From NCBI GenBank assembly GCA_964446685.1, contig CAYUPO010000004.1:1-64000 (forward strand): a stretch of DNA of 64,000 nt. The letters are read 5' to 3'. The notes below the pieces were generated by a model. That model had not been told where the DNA came from. It made no database searches and saw only the letters and a list, made by a program, of their open reading frames with translations. The position numbers and the translations under genes are program-made. Positions 25,823-33,383 of this stretch are shown in pieces. The DNA is from CAZWRN01 sp964446685 (GTDB lineage: Bacteria; Patescibacteriota; Microgenomatia; Daviesbacterales; UBA10151). How positions within the stretch are numbered: position 1 is the stretch's first letter; each line of letters starts with the position of its first letter.

Positions 25823-25961
25823 GCTCAACCCTTACCTCACTCAACATATCTACCATAACATAAGGGCAAGAATTAGTGTCAATATACAAGATATTGTGCA
25901 GCGAGCATAAATAGTTATGTGTTTAGGAGAAACATATAAAGATGAAGCTGACTAAATTGTT

Positions 25962-26339
25962 CTACTCAGAATCTTGTGGTTGCGTTTTAACTTGAGTTTG
26001 AGCTTCTATTCGGATCCGTCTACTTCTATCTCGCAACAATCCAAAACCCAAAAGTGCTGAACCTATTACAGACATACCGCCTGTTACCAAACCACCAACC
26101 ATAACTTTTTCCGAAACTTCACTAATCTCAGCTGTATAAGCAGCAACAGCTGGATCTACAGGTTGAGTTTGATCTAAAACAACTTCAGAAGATTTATTCA
26201 GCCTCGCTGCAAGATGAGCCACAATAAGAGATCCGGGAATAACCGGGATTAAACTAGCCAAAACAGCTTTACATACGTATCGCCTTGTTTCACTTTGTCT
26301 TCTATCTACAGCTTGCATATCTTCAGGTGAGTTAATCAT
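25962..26339 (-). CDS. hypothetical two-helix membrane protein, 125 aa
   Basis: Not recognised. Two hydrophobic segments (AVLASLIPVIPGSLIVAHLA, and VMVGGLVTGGMSVIGSALLG) separated by a ~35-residue loop, with a basic C-terminal tail. The ATG at 26339 is chosen because an ideal leaderless promoter (26346-26374) lies just upstream and covers the earlier in-frame ATG. A similar two-helix protein with its helices in the C-terminal half is at 28847-29224. Confidence 0.6.
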   Translation of the reverse strand: MINSPEDMQAVDRRQSETRRYVCKAVLASLIPVIPGSLIVAHLAARLNKSSEVVLDQTQPVDPAVAAYTAEISEVSEKVMVGGLVTGGMSVIGSALLGFGLLRDRSRRIRIEAQTQVKTQPQDSE

Positions 26340-26345
26340 GCGGGA

Positions 26346-26374
26346 TTTATAACATCTTTGAAGAATATATTCAA
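26346..26374 (-). promoter_or_regulatory. leaderless promoter of the two-helix protein gene
   Basis: Minus strand: TTGAAT (26369-26374), 17 bases, TATAAA (26346-26351), 6 bases, ATG at 26339. Confidence 0.6.
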
Positions 26375-26382
26375 TCAATTAA

Positions 26383-26958
26383 CTATTTAATAAAGTTTCT
26401 CAGAAACTCCAAAAACTTATCATAATAAGTATAAAAAATATAGACATTGGCAAAAAGTAATCCCGGAAAAATAACTGATTTCTCAACAAACCCACCCGTT
26501 TTAATTCTCATTAACCGGAATGGGGGAACTCCAAAATGAATCGGAATCGGAAAAAGCCAGGGAACACCATCTCTGGTCAGCATATCCATGAACAAATGCG
26601 ACACAAAACCAATCATAAAACTCCACCAGACTACATTCATATCCACCAAGACAACACTAGACATTGCATCAAGTAATAAGTCCAGTAAAAAGCCAAACAA
26701 AAAAACACCGAGTATGGAATGAGAAATAAATCTATGACCTCCCAAAAATCGGTAAAATACCCGCCCCCAGACTCCTCCGGCGGGCAATCTATTCCAAAGT
26801 GAAGCCGTTGGCTGATCAATATCAGGCGCCAGCCCTCCGATAAAATTCATTGATAAAGCCACCAAAACAGTTGACAATCTCATTTCAGGCAAAGGCTGCG
26901 TTGCCACAACAAAAGATAATGCAGTAAAAGCAGCTAAATCATGTGTTCTTCCAGTCAT
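26383..26958 (-). CDS. YdjM/LexA-binding-type membrane hydrolase family protein
   Basis: A 191 aa multi-pass membrane protein of the family described as membrane-bound metal-dependent hydrolases. Conserved polar residues sit in the usual places: TGRTHDLAAF at the N-terminus, GGLAPDIDQPTA, GGHRFISHSILG and SHLFMDMLTRDGVPW, the His/Asp set thought to bind metal. About four membrane helices. The substrate is unknown. It ends 5 bases upstream of the 26346-26374 promoter region. Confidence 0.8.
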   Translation of the reverse strand: MTGRTHDLAAFTALSFVVATQPLPEMRLSTVLVALSMNFIGGLAPDIDQPTASLWNRLPAGGVWGRVFYRFLGGHRFISHSILGVFLFGFLLDLLLDAMSSVVLVDMNVVWWSFMIGFVSHLFMDMLTRDGVPWLFPIPIHFGVPPFRLMRIKTGGFVEKSVIFPGLLFANVYIFYTYYDKFLEFLRNFIK

Positions 26959-26966
26959 AATTTATT

Positions 26967-26994
26967 AGTATTAAGTATTAAGTATTAAGTATTA
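26967..26994. repeat. 7-bp tandem repeat, 4 copies
   Basis: Four perfect copies of AGTATTA directly upstream of the YdjM-like gene. Seven-base repeats shift spacing, so copy number could tune that promoter. Confidence 0.8.
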
Positions 26995-27082
26995 AGAGAA
27001 AAGTAGCAAATTCCCTAGATTCATTACGATTTACTTACTTATACACAATAATAATATTACTCTAAATAACGATACTACACAC

Positions 27083-27472
27083 ATGTCACTGTCCAATCCT
27101 GAAATATCCTCCAAAGATTCCCCCACTTTTTTTCATCAGGTAGCACAAATACTTCACGATACCTATCCTCAGCCAGACTCAGACATCTTATCTGATTTAT
27201 TAGCAGATATAAATCCTAAAAAAGCGGCCTTTTTTGCTGATTATTTAAATAGCCCAGAGTTTAAAAATCCAAATGAAATCAGACGCTTAATAGAAAGTCA
27301 TGTTATTACTGAGTTAGCTGATGCAATCCAGAATCCCCAGAGACTAGCCGGAAGGAAGAGAGAAGAACCTACCCCAATAAGACAACTAAATGTAACCAGA
27401 AGAAGAGATCTATCTAGTGGAAAACCCAACAACTATCCCCAACCCCCACCCCGTTTAATACGTCTTCCATAG
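27083..27472 (+). CDS. hypothetical protein, 129 aa
   Basis: Not recognised. Soluble; the first ~90 residues look helical (VAQILHDTYPQPDSDILSDL, FFADYLNSPEFKNPNEIRRL), and the last ~40 are basic and Pro/Arg-rich (REEPTPIRQLNVTRRRDL). A GATACT -10-like box ends 6 bases before the ATG, but no -35 is evident. Confidence 0.55.
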   Translation: MSLSNPEISSKDSPTFFHQVAQILHDTYPQPDSDILSDLLADINPKKAAFFADYLNSPEFKNPNEIRRLIESHVITELADAIQNPQRLAGRKREEPTPIRQLNVTRRRDLSSGKPNNYPQPPPRLIRLP

Positions 27473-27517
27473 TTGAGTTAGCCTTGGTCTTACCTAAAGC
27501 TTGTAGTAATATTACAT

Positions 27518-27547
27518 TTGACAACTGCGTGAAAAGTTTTGTACACT
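27518..27547 (+). promoter_or_regulatory. promoter of the 29 aa peptide gene
   Basis: TTGACA (27518-27523), 18 bases, TACACT (27542-27547), then 10 bases to the ATG at 27558. Confidence 0.55.
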
Positions 27548-27557
27548 GTGAAAACAG

Positions 27558-27647
27558 ATGAAGACACAAGGCTTACTTCTAATCCTGAGCTTCCTTTCAT
27601 TCTTAATGTTCTCAATAGTCACCTCAGTCTCAGCACATATCCACTAA
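27558..27647 (+). CDS. small secreted peptide, 29 aa
   Basis: A short gene that begins MKTQGLLLILSFLSF and ends SVSAHIH. It is almost entirely a signal peptide: Lys at position 2, a 17-residue hydrophobic core and an AxA-like cleavage site (VSA), which would release only His-Ile-His or leave the peptide as a membrane helix. A good promoter stands directly upstream. Its stop codon lies in the left arm of a 49-bp inverted repeat, so the original gene may have been longer and cut by insertion of the next cassette. Confidence 0.5.
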   Translation: MKTQGLLLILSFLSFLMFSIVTSVSAHIH

Positions 27648-28133
27648 AGTAAAATTCAAAATAACAAATTCAAAATTTCAAACAAATTCAAAAAATAAAA
27701 TCAAAAACTAGCTTTGCTGGGATTTAAATAAGATACTACTTAATATCTTTAATAGTTCATTTGACTCAAGAAGTAACATTTTTCTTTCTTTTTCTAGTAT
27801 AGGGTTATTTACCGTTTCAACTTCTAACATCTCAAGCCAATATCTACTTTCTTTAGACTCTTTCCTCGAAATTCTGATTCTATGCAGAAAATCTTTTTTA
27901 CTAAGAGATTCATTAGCTTCAATATAGTTAGCTCCTACCGAACCTGAAGATCGAACCACTTGTTTTCCATCTTCTAATGCTCCAATTGTTTTTGGTAGCG
28001 ATTTAACAAATATTCTGACTTTTTTCCCAAACTCAAGTGTTCTATCTTCTAAATCATATTGTTTTGGATTTTCTATTTTATCCATTTGAATTTATTTGAA
28101 ATTTTGAATTTGTTATTTTGAATTTTACTTTAG
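27644..28133. mobile_element. 49-bp inverted repeats flanking a four-helix-bundle gene
   Basis: The arms 27644-27692 and 28085-28133 are inverted copies with a single mismatch over 49 bases (ending CTTTAG at the outside). They enclose exactly one gene (27708-28085). The outer ends fall in the stop of the small peptide gene and in the last codons of the PPIase gene. No transposase is present. Confidence 0.7.
27708..28085 (-). CDS. four-helix-bundle protein (23S rRNA intervening-sequence type)
   Basis: A 125 aa protein of the S23/avd-like four-helix-bundle family first noticed in 23S rRNA intervening sequences. Diagnostic stretches are LEFGKKVRIFVKSLPKTIGA, VVRSSGSVGANYIEANESLS and FLHRIRISRKESKESRYWLE. 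Family members are often carried by mobile cassettes, and one branch is the accessory protein of diversity-generating retroelements; neither a reverse transcriptase nor an rRNA is present here. It is enclosed by 49-bp inverted repeats, which fits a mobile origin. Confidence 0.85.
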   Translation of the reverse strand: MDKIENPKQYDLEDRTLEFGKKVRIFVKSLPKTIGALEDGKQVVRSSGSVGANYIEANESLSKKDFLHRIRISRKESKESRYWLEMLEVETVNNPILEKERKMLLLESNELLKILSSILFKSQQS

Positions 28134-28799
28134 AGGCAGAATTGAAACAGTATTCATCAAATCTCCAACAGCTATCTTACTTACCACATCCTGCCCTTTA
28201 ATAACCTTGCCAAAGATAGTGTAATTTGGCGGGAGACTGGTATTATCATCCAGCATAATAAAAAACTGACTTCCATTTGTATTGGGACCTGAATTTGCCA
28301 TCGCAACTATTCCTTTTAAGTATTTTTTAGTAACTGGTTCATCAGCAAATTTGTAACCAGGTCCGCCTGTACCATTTCCTATCGGATCTCCTCCCTGAAT
28401 CACAAATCCAGGAACCACCCGGTGAAAACTAAGACCATTATAAAATTCATCATTTGTTAAGGAAATAAAATTTGTAGCCGCTTTTGTTGCTTCTGGATAA
28501 ATTTCAAACTCAATAACACCTTTATTAGTATCCAAAACTGCTTTTTTATTTTTTAATTCTTCCGCTGGCATATCTGCAAAAGGCTGAGTATATCTTTTCT
28601 TGGTTAACTGCGGAGCTGAACTCTGTTCAGGCTCAGGTTGGAGTTGATTTGTGTCCTGTTCCATCGATAATCCAGACGAACTTGCAGCCGGAGTAGCAGA
28701 TGGTTCAACTGTAAATGAACTAAGCTGAGAATAACTTAAAGCAATTACTGCTATTACGGTAAGCGCAATAAAACCAATTACAAAATGTTTCTGTGTCAT
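28125..28799 (-). CDS. cyclophilin-type peptidyl-prolyl cis-trans isomerase, membrane-anchored
   Basis: A 224 aa foldase. An N-terminal helix (FVIGFIALTVIAVIALSYS) anchors or exports it; after a Ser/Pro/Gln-rich linker the cyclophilin domain runs from about residue 83 with FHRVVPGFVIQGGDPIGNG, then GIVAMANSGPNTNGSQFFIM, including the catalytic Arg and the Gln of the GSQFFI motif. It probably helps fold exported proteins. The last codons lie in the right arm of the inverted repeat flanking the neighbouring cassette. Confidence 0.93.
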   Translation of the reverse strand: MTQKHFVIGFIALTVIAVIALSYSQLSSFTVEPSATPAASSSGLSMEQDTNQLQPEPEQSSAPQLTKKRYTQPFADMPAEELKNKKAVLDTNKGVIEFEIYPEATKAATNFISLTNDEFYNGLSFHRVVPGFVIQGGDPIGNGTGGPGYKFADEPVTKKYLKGIVAMANSGPNTNGSQFFIMLDDNTSLPPNYTIFGKVIKGQDVVSKIAVGDLMNTVSILPLK

Positions 28800-28808
28800 G
28801 TCGTCCTA

Positions 28809-28837
28809 TATATATCAGAAGAGATGATGAGGTGCAA
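28809..28837 (-). promoter_or_regulatory. promoter of the cyclophilin gene
   Basis: Minus strand: TTGCAC (28832-28837), 17 bases, TATATA (28809-28814), then 9 bases to the ATG. Confidence 0.5.
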
Positions 28838-28846
28838 GAGAGAAAA

Positions 28847-29224
28847 TTATTCTGGAACCTGGATAGTTGATAAAAATGCGATAACTGCACCCAAACCGGT
28901 ACCCATAGCCCCGGCTGAAAAAACAGTACTAAGAGATTCAGGCAAAGAAACTGCTCTAAATAAACTGGAAGCTGATGTCAAAAAACCAAATTCAAAATCC
29001 GATAAAACTTGTTGCACATACAATTCCCCCAGCAACCCTCCAACTAAAAATCCTGAAATTACCAAAGTTGCAAACTTAATATTTCTTTTGGCTGTATCCG
29101 ATAAAGAAACAGCTAAAGATTCTTTTTTAAGCAGTGAACTTACATCAATCGGCTGATAAACCCGGTCAGACATCCTGACCAGACTTTGTCCAGTTCCATA
29201 AAAATAATTTAAATCATGTTTCAT
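28847..29224 (-). CDS. hypothetical two-helix membrane protein, 125 aa
   Basis: Not recognised. The N-terminal ~50 residues are polar (MKHDLNYFYGTGQSLVRMSD), followed by two hydrophobic segments (FATLVISGFLVGGLLGELYV and STVFSAGAMGTGLGAVIAFL). Both contain small-residue GxxxG-like spacing, suggestive of helix packing. The ATG at 29224 is preferred over one 8 codons upstream. General layout resembles the protein at 25962-26339, but no sequence similarity is evident. Confidence 0.55.
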   Translation of the reverse strand: MKHDLNYFYGTGQSLVRMSDRVYQPIDVSSLLKKESLAVSLSDTAKRNIKFATLVISGFLVGGLLGELYVQQVLSDFEFGFLTSASSLFRAVSLPESLSTVFSAGAMGTGLGAVIAFLSTIQVPE

Positions 29225-29297
29225 AAATCTATTATTGCCGAGACGCAACAGAATAAAATCAAATATCTGTAGGTTTTTTGTTAGACATTGTGAGAAT

Positions 29298-29304
29298 TTC
29301 TTAC
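29298..29304 (+). promoter_or_regulatory. TTCTTAC motif
   Basis: One of a set of TTCTTAC/GTAAGAA motifs clustered around the stress and two-component genes; here about 56 bases ahead of the TATAAT (29360-29365) of the next gene. Confidence 0.35.
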
Positions 29305-29385
29305 TTTAAACTTCAAAATACTATTATTGATGTGTTTGCATACAAAGAAGTTGTGTAAGTATAATTTTTGAAAGAGGTAAATTTA

Positions 29386-29847
29386 ATGCAAGAACACAGC
29401 CATAAGCTCCAAAACAAATATACCTCTCCCTACTTTAATCTGGCGATCAAACACCGGATCCAAACCCTTCGTATTAATATGTATTGCAGTACCGCTTTTT
29501 TAACCACAAATTTTCTTCCTCAGACAACAGCTATTTTAGAAGAAACTTTACCCAGTGTCTTGATGACTGAGTGTTTTAATGAAGAAAATCTGCCTTTCAG
29601 GGATGAAGTTAATAACACTGAAATTGCTCATTTGTTTGAACATGTCTTACTTGAATATTTATGTTTAGAAAAAATAGCTGATGGCACAAGGGATGCCTGT
29701 TTTAGCGGCCGGACACACTGGAACTGGATAAAATATCCTAAAGGAAGTTTTTTTATCAATATTACAATGGAAAAAACAGATTTGGTTTTTCTCCCGACCG
29801 CTTTACAAAAAACGATTGTTTTGATGGAACAAATTTTAAAGAGTTAA
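29386..29847 (+). CDS. cyanophycin-synthetase N-terminal-like domain protein
   Basis: A 153 aa protein. The stretch VNNTEIAHLFEHVLLEYLCL, then FSGRTHWNWIKYPKGSFFIN and the closing helix LQKTIVLMEQILKS follow the order of the N-terminal domain of cyanophycin synthetase (the GHxxEH helix, the GRTR strand and the final Ala-rich helix). Only this domain is present, with no ATP-grasp or Mur ligase part. The role is unknown. Unlike many genes here it has a Shine-Dalgarno (AGAGG) 9 bases before the ATG at 29386, and TATAAT at 29360-29365. Confidence 0.45.
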   Translation: MQEHSHKLQNKYTSPYFNLAIKHRIQTLRINMYCSTAFLTTNFLPQTTAILEETLPSVLMTECFNEENLPFRDEVNNTEIAHLFEHVLLEYLCLEKIADGTRDACFSGRTHWNWIKYPKGSFFINITMEKTDLVFLPTALQKTIVLMEQILKS

Positions 29848-29849
29848 GT

Positions 29850-30038
29850 TTACATTACTTTTCTTTGTCCACCTTTTCTTCCAGCAGCCCGTGCTTCATC
29901 ACTACTCCATTCATGAGCAATTCCTTTTGCATGAGCAGCTTTTCCACCTTTGGAAGCGATAGCACTTACCTGATCTGAAGACATCGCTGCAAAGCCTCGT
30001 TTACTTTTCCTTTTTTTTGATGTTTTTTTATCATCCAT
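29850..30038 (-). CDS. KGG-repeat stress protein
   Basis: A 62 aa hydrophilic, basic protein with KGG motifs (AIASKGGKAAHAKGIAHEWS and AAGRKGGQRKVM), as in the GsiB/stress-induced Con-10 group linked with desiccation and general stress in other bacteria. It begins KKTSKKRKSKRGFAAMSSDQ after MDD. A full-match Shine-Dalgarno GGAGGTGA lies 9 bases before the ATG, and a GTAAGAA motif (30106-30112) sits upstream. Confidence 0.85.
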   Translation of the reverse strand: MDDKKTSKKRKSKRGFAAMSSDQVSAIASKGGKAAHAKGIAHEWSSDEARAAGRKGGQRKVM

Positions 30039-30105
30039 GATTTTTTTTCACCTCCACTCGTAATAAAACTATAACTCGGCAATTTTAACGTCCAGTCAAT
30101 TTGAG

Positions 30106-30217
30106 GTAAGAATCTGGCAAATGTCATCCCCCTCAATTTAGTTAAAATAATCAAAATTCTCATCCAAACTCAGCAATTTCTTACTTTATAAGCCCGAAAG
30201 TAATAGTTGCGTAAGAA
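30106..30217. promoter_or_regulatory. cluster of three TTCTTAC/GTAAGAA motifs
   Basis: GTAAGAA at 30106-30112 faces the KGG gene; TTCTTAC at 30178-30184 and GTAAGAA at 30211-30217 lie upstream of the response regulator promoter, 33 bases apart. Confidence 0.4.
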
Positions 30218-30242
30218 TGTGCCTAAAATAGGGTAAATTAGC

Positions 30243-30271
30243 TTGAATTAGATTTTTTGCCCACGTATAAT
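30243..30271 (+). promoter_or_regulatory. leaderless promoter of the response regulator
   Basis: TTGAAT (30243-30248), 17 bases, TATAAT (30266-30271), 7 bases, ATG at 30279. Confidence 0.7.
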
Positions 30272-30278
30272 CCTTTCA

Positions 30279-30953
30279 ATGCTGAACAATATTTTGATTA
30301 TCGAAGACGATAGCGGTCTGCAAAAGTATCTCAAAGAGTTCTTAATTGATAACGGTTTTACTGCCAATATTGCCGGAGACGGTGTTACTGCTTTGAGAAT
30401 AATCAAAAAATCTCCACCTGATTTAGCTATTTTAGATCTGGGGCTACCGGATATGACCGGTGAATCAGTATGTCTGGAAATCCGCAAAAACTATCCTAAT
30501 TTGCCAGTTATTATTCTGACTGCCAAAGACACAGTGGCAGATGTTGTAGCAGGTCTCAACCTGGGTGCAGATGATTATGTGACCAAACCATTCGTAGCCG
30601 ATGAACTACTTGCCCGTATTACTGCCAGACTGAGAAATCAAAATACTTCTAAAGATAATAAATTAACAGTAGCCGATCTGGAACTAGACAATAAAACATT
30701 TGAAGTCTCCCGAAACGGTACTCAGATCCAACTAACTCCGCAGGAATTTAAACTACTTGAATACCTGATGAACAATAAAGGCCGAATATTGACTAGAGAA
30801 ATGATTTTAAACAGAGTCTGGCTTTATTCCCCTGATATTGAAACCAGAGTAGTCGATGTCTACATGGGCTATCTCAGAAAAAAGATCGACCAGGATTTTG
30901 AAAAGAAACTTCTCCACTCAGTCAGAGGTTTCGGGTACATGATCAAAGATTAA
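30279..30953 (+). CDS. OmpR/PhoB-family response regulator
   Basis: A 224 aa two-component regulator. The receiver domain (residues 1-115) has the acidic pocket EDD near the N-terminus, the phospho-acceptor Asp in LAILDLGLPDMTG, and the Thr/Lys switch residues in VIILTAKD and DDYVTKPF. The C-terminal winged helix contains LTPQEFKLLEYLMNNKGRIL and VVDVYMGYLRKKID. The likely partner is the histidine kinase at 32016-33209, on the opposite strand. Copies of TTCTTAC upstream suggest autoregulation. Confidence 0.93.
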   Translation: MLNNILIIEDDSGLQKYLKEFLIDNGFTANIAGDGVTALRIIKKSPPDLAILDLGLPDMTGESVCLEIRKNYPNLPVIILTAKDTVADVVAGLNLGADDYVTKPFVADELLARITARLRNQNTSKDNKLTVADLELDNKTFEVSRNGTQIQLTPQEFKLLEYLMNNKGRILTREMILNRVWLYSPDIETRVVDVYMGYLRKKIDQDFEKKLLHSVRGFGYMIKD

Positions 30954-30955
30954 AC

Positions 30956-32035
30956 TCAAAAATCCCCACCATTATTTGCAGCTTTTTCCAAAGCATTTTG
31001 ATACCAATGGATTTTCTGATCTCTTAAATGAATGTTAAACAAAACATCACATTGAGGTTGAGGTATACCTAACAGAAATCTCAAAACATACATCATATGT
31101 GGAAATCGTCTTGCATAATGCTCTAACTTACGATCCAATTGATTTGCAGGTGTATTTTCTTTTATTTTTTGAATTACACTTTCAGGTAAAGGATATAGGC
31201 TAAAATCAATTCCGGCACTCTGCAAATCATCAATTTGCTTTTCAACTTGGTTGTCACTTTGAGCCATAAGCTCAGGTGTGGCCATTCTCCTCATGAGAGA
31301 TGGAACTTTTCCAAAATCACCATCATAGACAATACCCTGATCAACTAGGATTTTTTCGATTGCTTCTTCAGATAATCCCTCCTGCAACACATATTTTCTG
31401 ATTTGAGCTGCTCGTGTTTTGTTATCAAAATCAGACGGGACACCCCAGGTTCTAACATTTGACCTTTTACCAATTTTTTTTGCCGCTTCACGTCCTTTAT
31501 CCAGATTACCCAAGACTACTGGATCAGTGATTAATATCCAGCTAGGGCCTTTCCCCTCATCTCTGGCTCTTTTATTATGCAGAGCGATTTCTTCAAGTTT
31601 AGGATCAACTGTAGAATAGATCGCATCTGATACTTTTCCCCAAGTCTCAGAGGACCAAGCTGACTGATGCACACCCTGCTCTTCAACAACTTTTGTAACA
31701 AATCTATCAAAGGGCAAAATTTGAGGAAGCACACCAAAACGCATCATTCTACTAACCTGTGCTCTTTTTGCCAAAAGCTCCTGTCCTTCCCTTGGAACAA
31801 TAGTTTGTATACGGTCATTTAACAATTCATGCATTCTATTTAAAACTTGAACTATAATCGCTGTTTTACCTGCCCCCCCTTCCCCTATGATTTGAATTCC
31901 ATCAATTTGAGGATTTTCTAGAACATCCGAAATTATTGCGGGACCTGCAGGATATCCTGATCGATTTAATGAATTATCTAACACTTCATGAGAACAAGAA
32001 GATATCGCTTTCTCTTTAGGATTTATCATATACAT
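30956..32035 (-). CDS. P-loop ATPase of unknown role
   Basis: A 359 aa protein with Walker A GEGGAGKTAIIVQVL at about residue 51 and a possible Walker B (PSWILITDP, about residue 168). No known STAND, AAA or GTPase family is clear to me. The C-terminal part is helical and basic. Its start overlaps the histidine kinase stop by 20 bases (or 14 if the second ATG at 32029 is used), so the two are probably translated together, suggesting a role in the same signalling unit. Confidence 0.6.
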   Translation of the reverse strand: MYMINPKEKAISSCSHEVLDNSLNRSGYPAGPAIISDVLENPQIDGIQIIGEGGAGKTAIIVQVLNRMHELLNDRIQTIVPREGQELLAKRAQVSRMMRFGVLPQILPFDRFVTKVVEEQGVHQSAWSSETWGKVSDAIYSTVDPKLEEIALHNKRARDEGKGPSWILITDPVVLGNLDKGREAAKKIGKRSNVRTWGVPSDFDNKTRAAQIRKYVLQEGLSEEAIEKILVDQGIVYDGDFGKVPSLMRRMATPELMAQSDNQVEKQIDDLQSAGIDFSLYPLPESVIQKIKENTPANQLDRKLEHYARRFPHMMYVLRFLLGIPQPQCDVLFNIHLRDQKIHWYQNALEKAANNGGDF

Positions 32036-33209
32036 GTATAGGTAATAAAAGTTCTACAGTAGTTCCTTTACCCTCTTTGGATTTGATACTTACAAACCCT
32101 CTATGGGCACTAACAATATCCTCAACTAAATACAAACCAAGTCCCATTCCTTCTTTGTTGTGATTTGACCCCACAAAATAACTACTTTTAACTTGATTAA
32201 TATCATTTTCTTTAATACCTAAACCTTTATCGCGGACTCGAATTCTATAATATGTATCTTTATTATCTAAACTAAGCATTACCGGATAATCATTGGATGA
32301 GAATTTACCAGCATTATCTAATAAATTCAATATAGCCTGAAGCAACTTATCAAAATCTCCAACAACAAAAGGATCTTTATTCTCTAGCTCATTACTAACC
32401 GAAATCGATCTATCTGGATACATAAATTTAAAATTATTCTTTGCTCTGTTTAGAATTTCAGACAAATTACACTCTTTCCATACATAATTTGTTTTTCCAG
32501 ATTTAATTCTGTTAATTTCAAGTAAATCATCAATTAAAATCCTCATCCTGTTACATTCATAAGTTAGCTGATCTGCCCATCTGCTCTCGCTAGATTCCGA
32601 ACCACCTAGTCTTTTAGATAATAATTGTGAGTATCCATGTATTGCTGTTAACGGCGTTCGAAGTTCATGCGCTGCCATAGAAATAAATTTATCCCGCATA
32701 TTCAGTGCTTGCTGAAGCTGGCTATAAAATTCTGCCTGAGTAATGGCTAATGTAGCCATGGATCCAAAAAGCTGCAATACATGTAATTCTTTGTTATCAA
32801 ATGATCTGTCTTTTCGCGATGATCTTACAATTAATGTTCCTAAAGCTTTTTTTTTGTATGCGAGGGGGATAAACAAACTGGAGTGAACATTTTCAAATTC
32901 TTTTTCAGGATGAGCTTTTCTTAACTCATAATAATCAATCATAAATGCTTTGTTTTTAGTAAAGGCGCGATACGAAAAACCATTTTTTCTGGTTTTAACT
33001 GCGGCAATAGAAGCAGAAGAGCTATAAACTTTTTTAAATTCCCCATTCTGTACCAATAAAATCGCCCCATCATCTCCCTTTACTAACTTAATCGCCTCAT
33101 TTACAACCGTAGAGTAAATCTCCTCAGGGGATAACTGAGTAAGTAATTTAAGCACAGAAGAATAAATCATTTCTAAAATTGATTCATCTATATCATCAGT
33201 TAGGCTCAT
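32016..33209 (-). CDS. GAF-domain sensor histidine kinase
   Basis: A 397 aa kinase without membrane helices. Order: N-terminal GAF-like sensor (residues ~20-165, with GDDGAILLV and SSLFIPLAYKKKALGTLIVR), HisKA dimerisation domain with the phospho-His in MAAHELRTPLTAIHGYSQLL, then HATPase with the N box (ILNLLDNAGKFS), G1 (RVRDKGLGIKEND) and G2 (KEGMGLGLYLVEDIV). It should sense a cytoplasmic signal. A TATAAT ends 5 bases before the ATG, with GTGAAT 17 bases further upstream. Two TTCTTAC motifs lie upstream. Confidence 0.92.
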   Translation of the reverse strand: MSLTDDIDESILEMIYSSVLKLLTQLSPEEIYSTVVNEAIKLVKGDDGAILLVQNGEFKKVYSSSASIAAVKTRKNGFSYRAFTKNKAFMIDYYELRKAHPEKEFENVHSSLFIPLAYKKKALGTLIVRSSRKDRSFDNKELHVLQLFGSMATLAITQAEFYSQLQQALNMRDKFISMAAHELRTPLTAIHGYSQLLSKRLGGSESSESRWADQLTYECNRMRILIDDLLEINRIKSGKTNYVWKECNLSEILNRAKNNFKFMYPDRSISVSNELENKDPFVVGDFDKLLQAILNLLDNAGKFSSNDYPVMLSLDNKDTYYRIRVRDKGLGIKENDINQVKSSYFVGSNHNKEGMGLGLYLVEDIVSAHRGFVSIKSKEGKGTTVELLLPIHVYDKS

Positions 33210-33269
33210 ATTATATATTATAAGTCAAAAGCCCTATAAATTCACTTTTTTTTTATATTTATTACCATT

Positions 33270-33340
33270 TTCTTACATAAAACACCCACAAACAAATCAA
33301 CCATGAAACTAAAAAGAAGGTAAAATTGCAATATTCTTAC
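33270..33340. promoter_or_regulatory. two TTCTTAC motifs upstream of the kinase
   Basis: TTCTTAC at 33270-33276 and 33334-33340, 64 bases apart (about six helical turns), in the gap between the kinase promoter and the general stress gene. Confidence 0.35.
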
Positions 33341-33375
33341 AAAAAAGGCTTAGGTTTTTGTACCCAAGCCTTTGT
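33341..33375 (-). terminator. intrinsic terminator of the general stress gene
   Basis: Minus strand: AAAGGCTTGGGT-acaaaa-ACCTAAGCCTTT followed by TTT, a 12-bp stem with one G-U pair and a T run. It lies just past the stop at 33384. Confidence 0.8.
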
Positions 33376-33383
33376 GTACTCTA

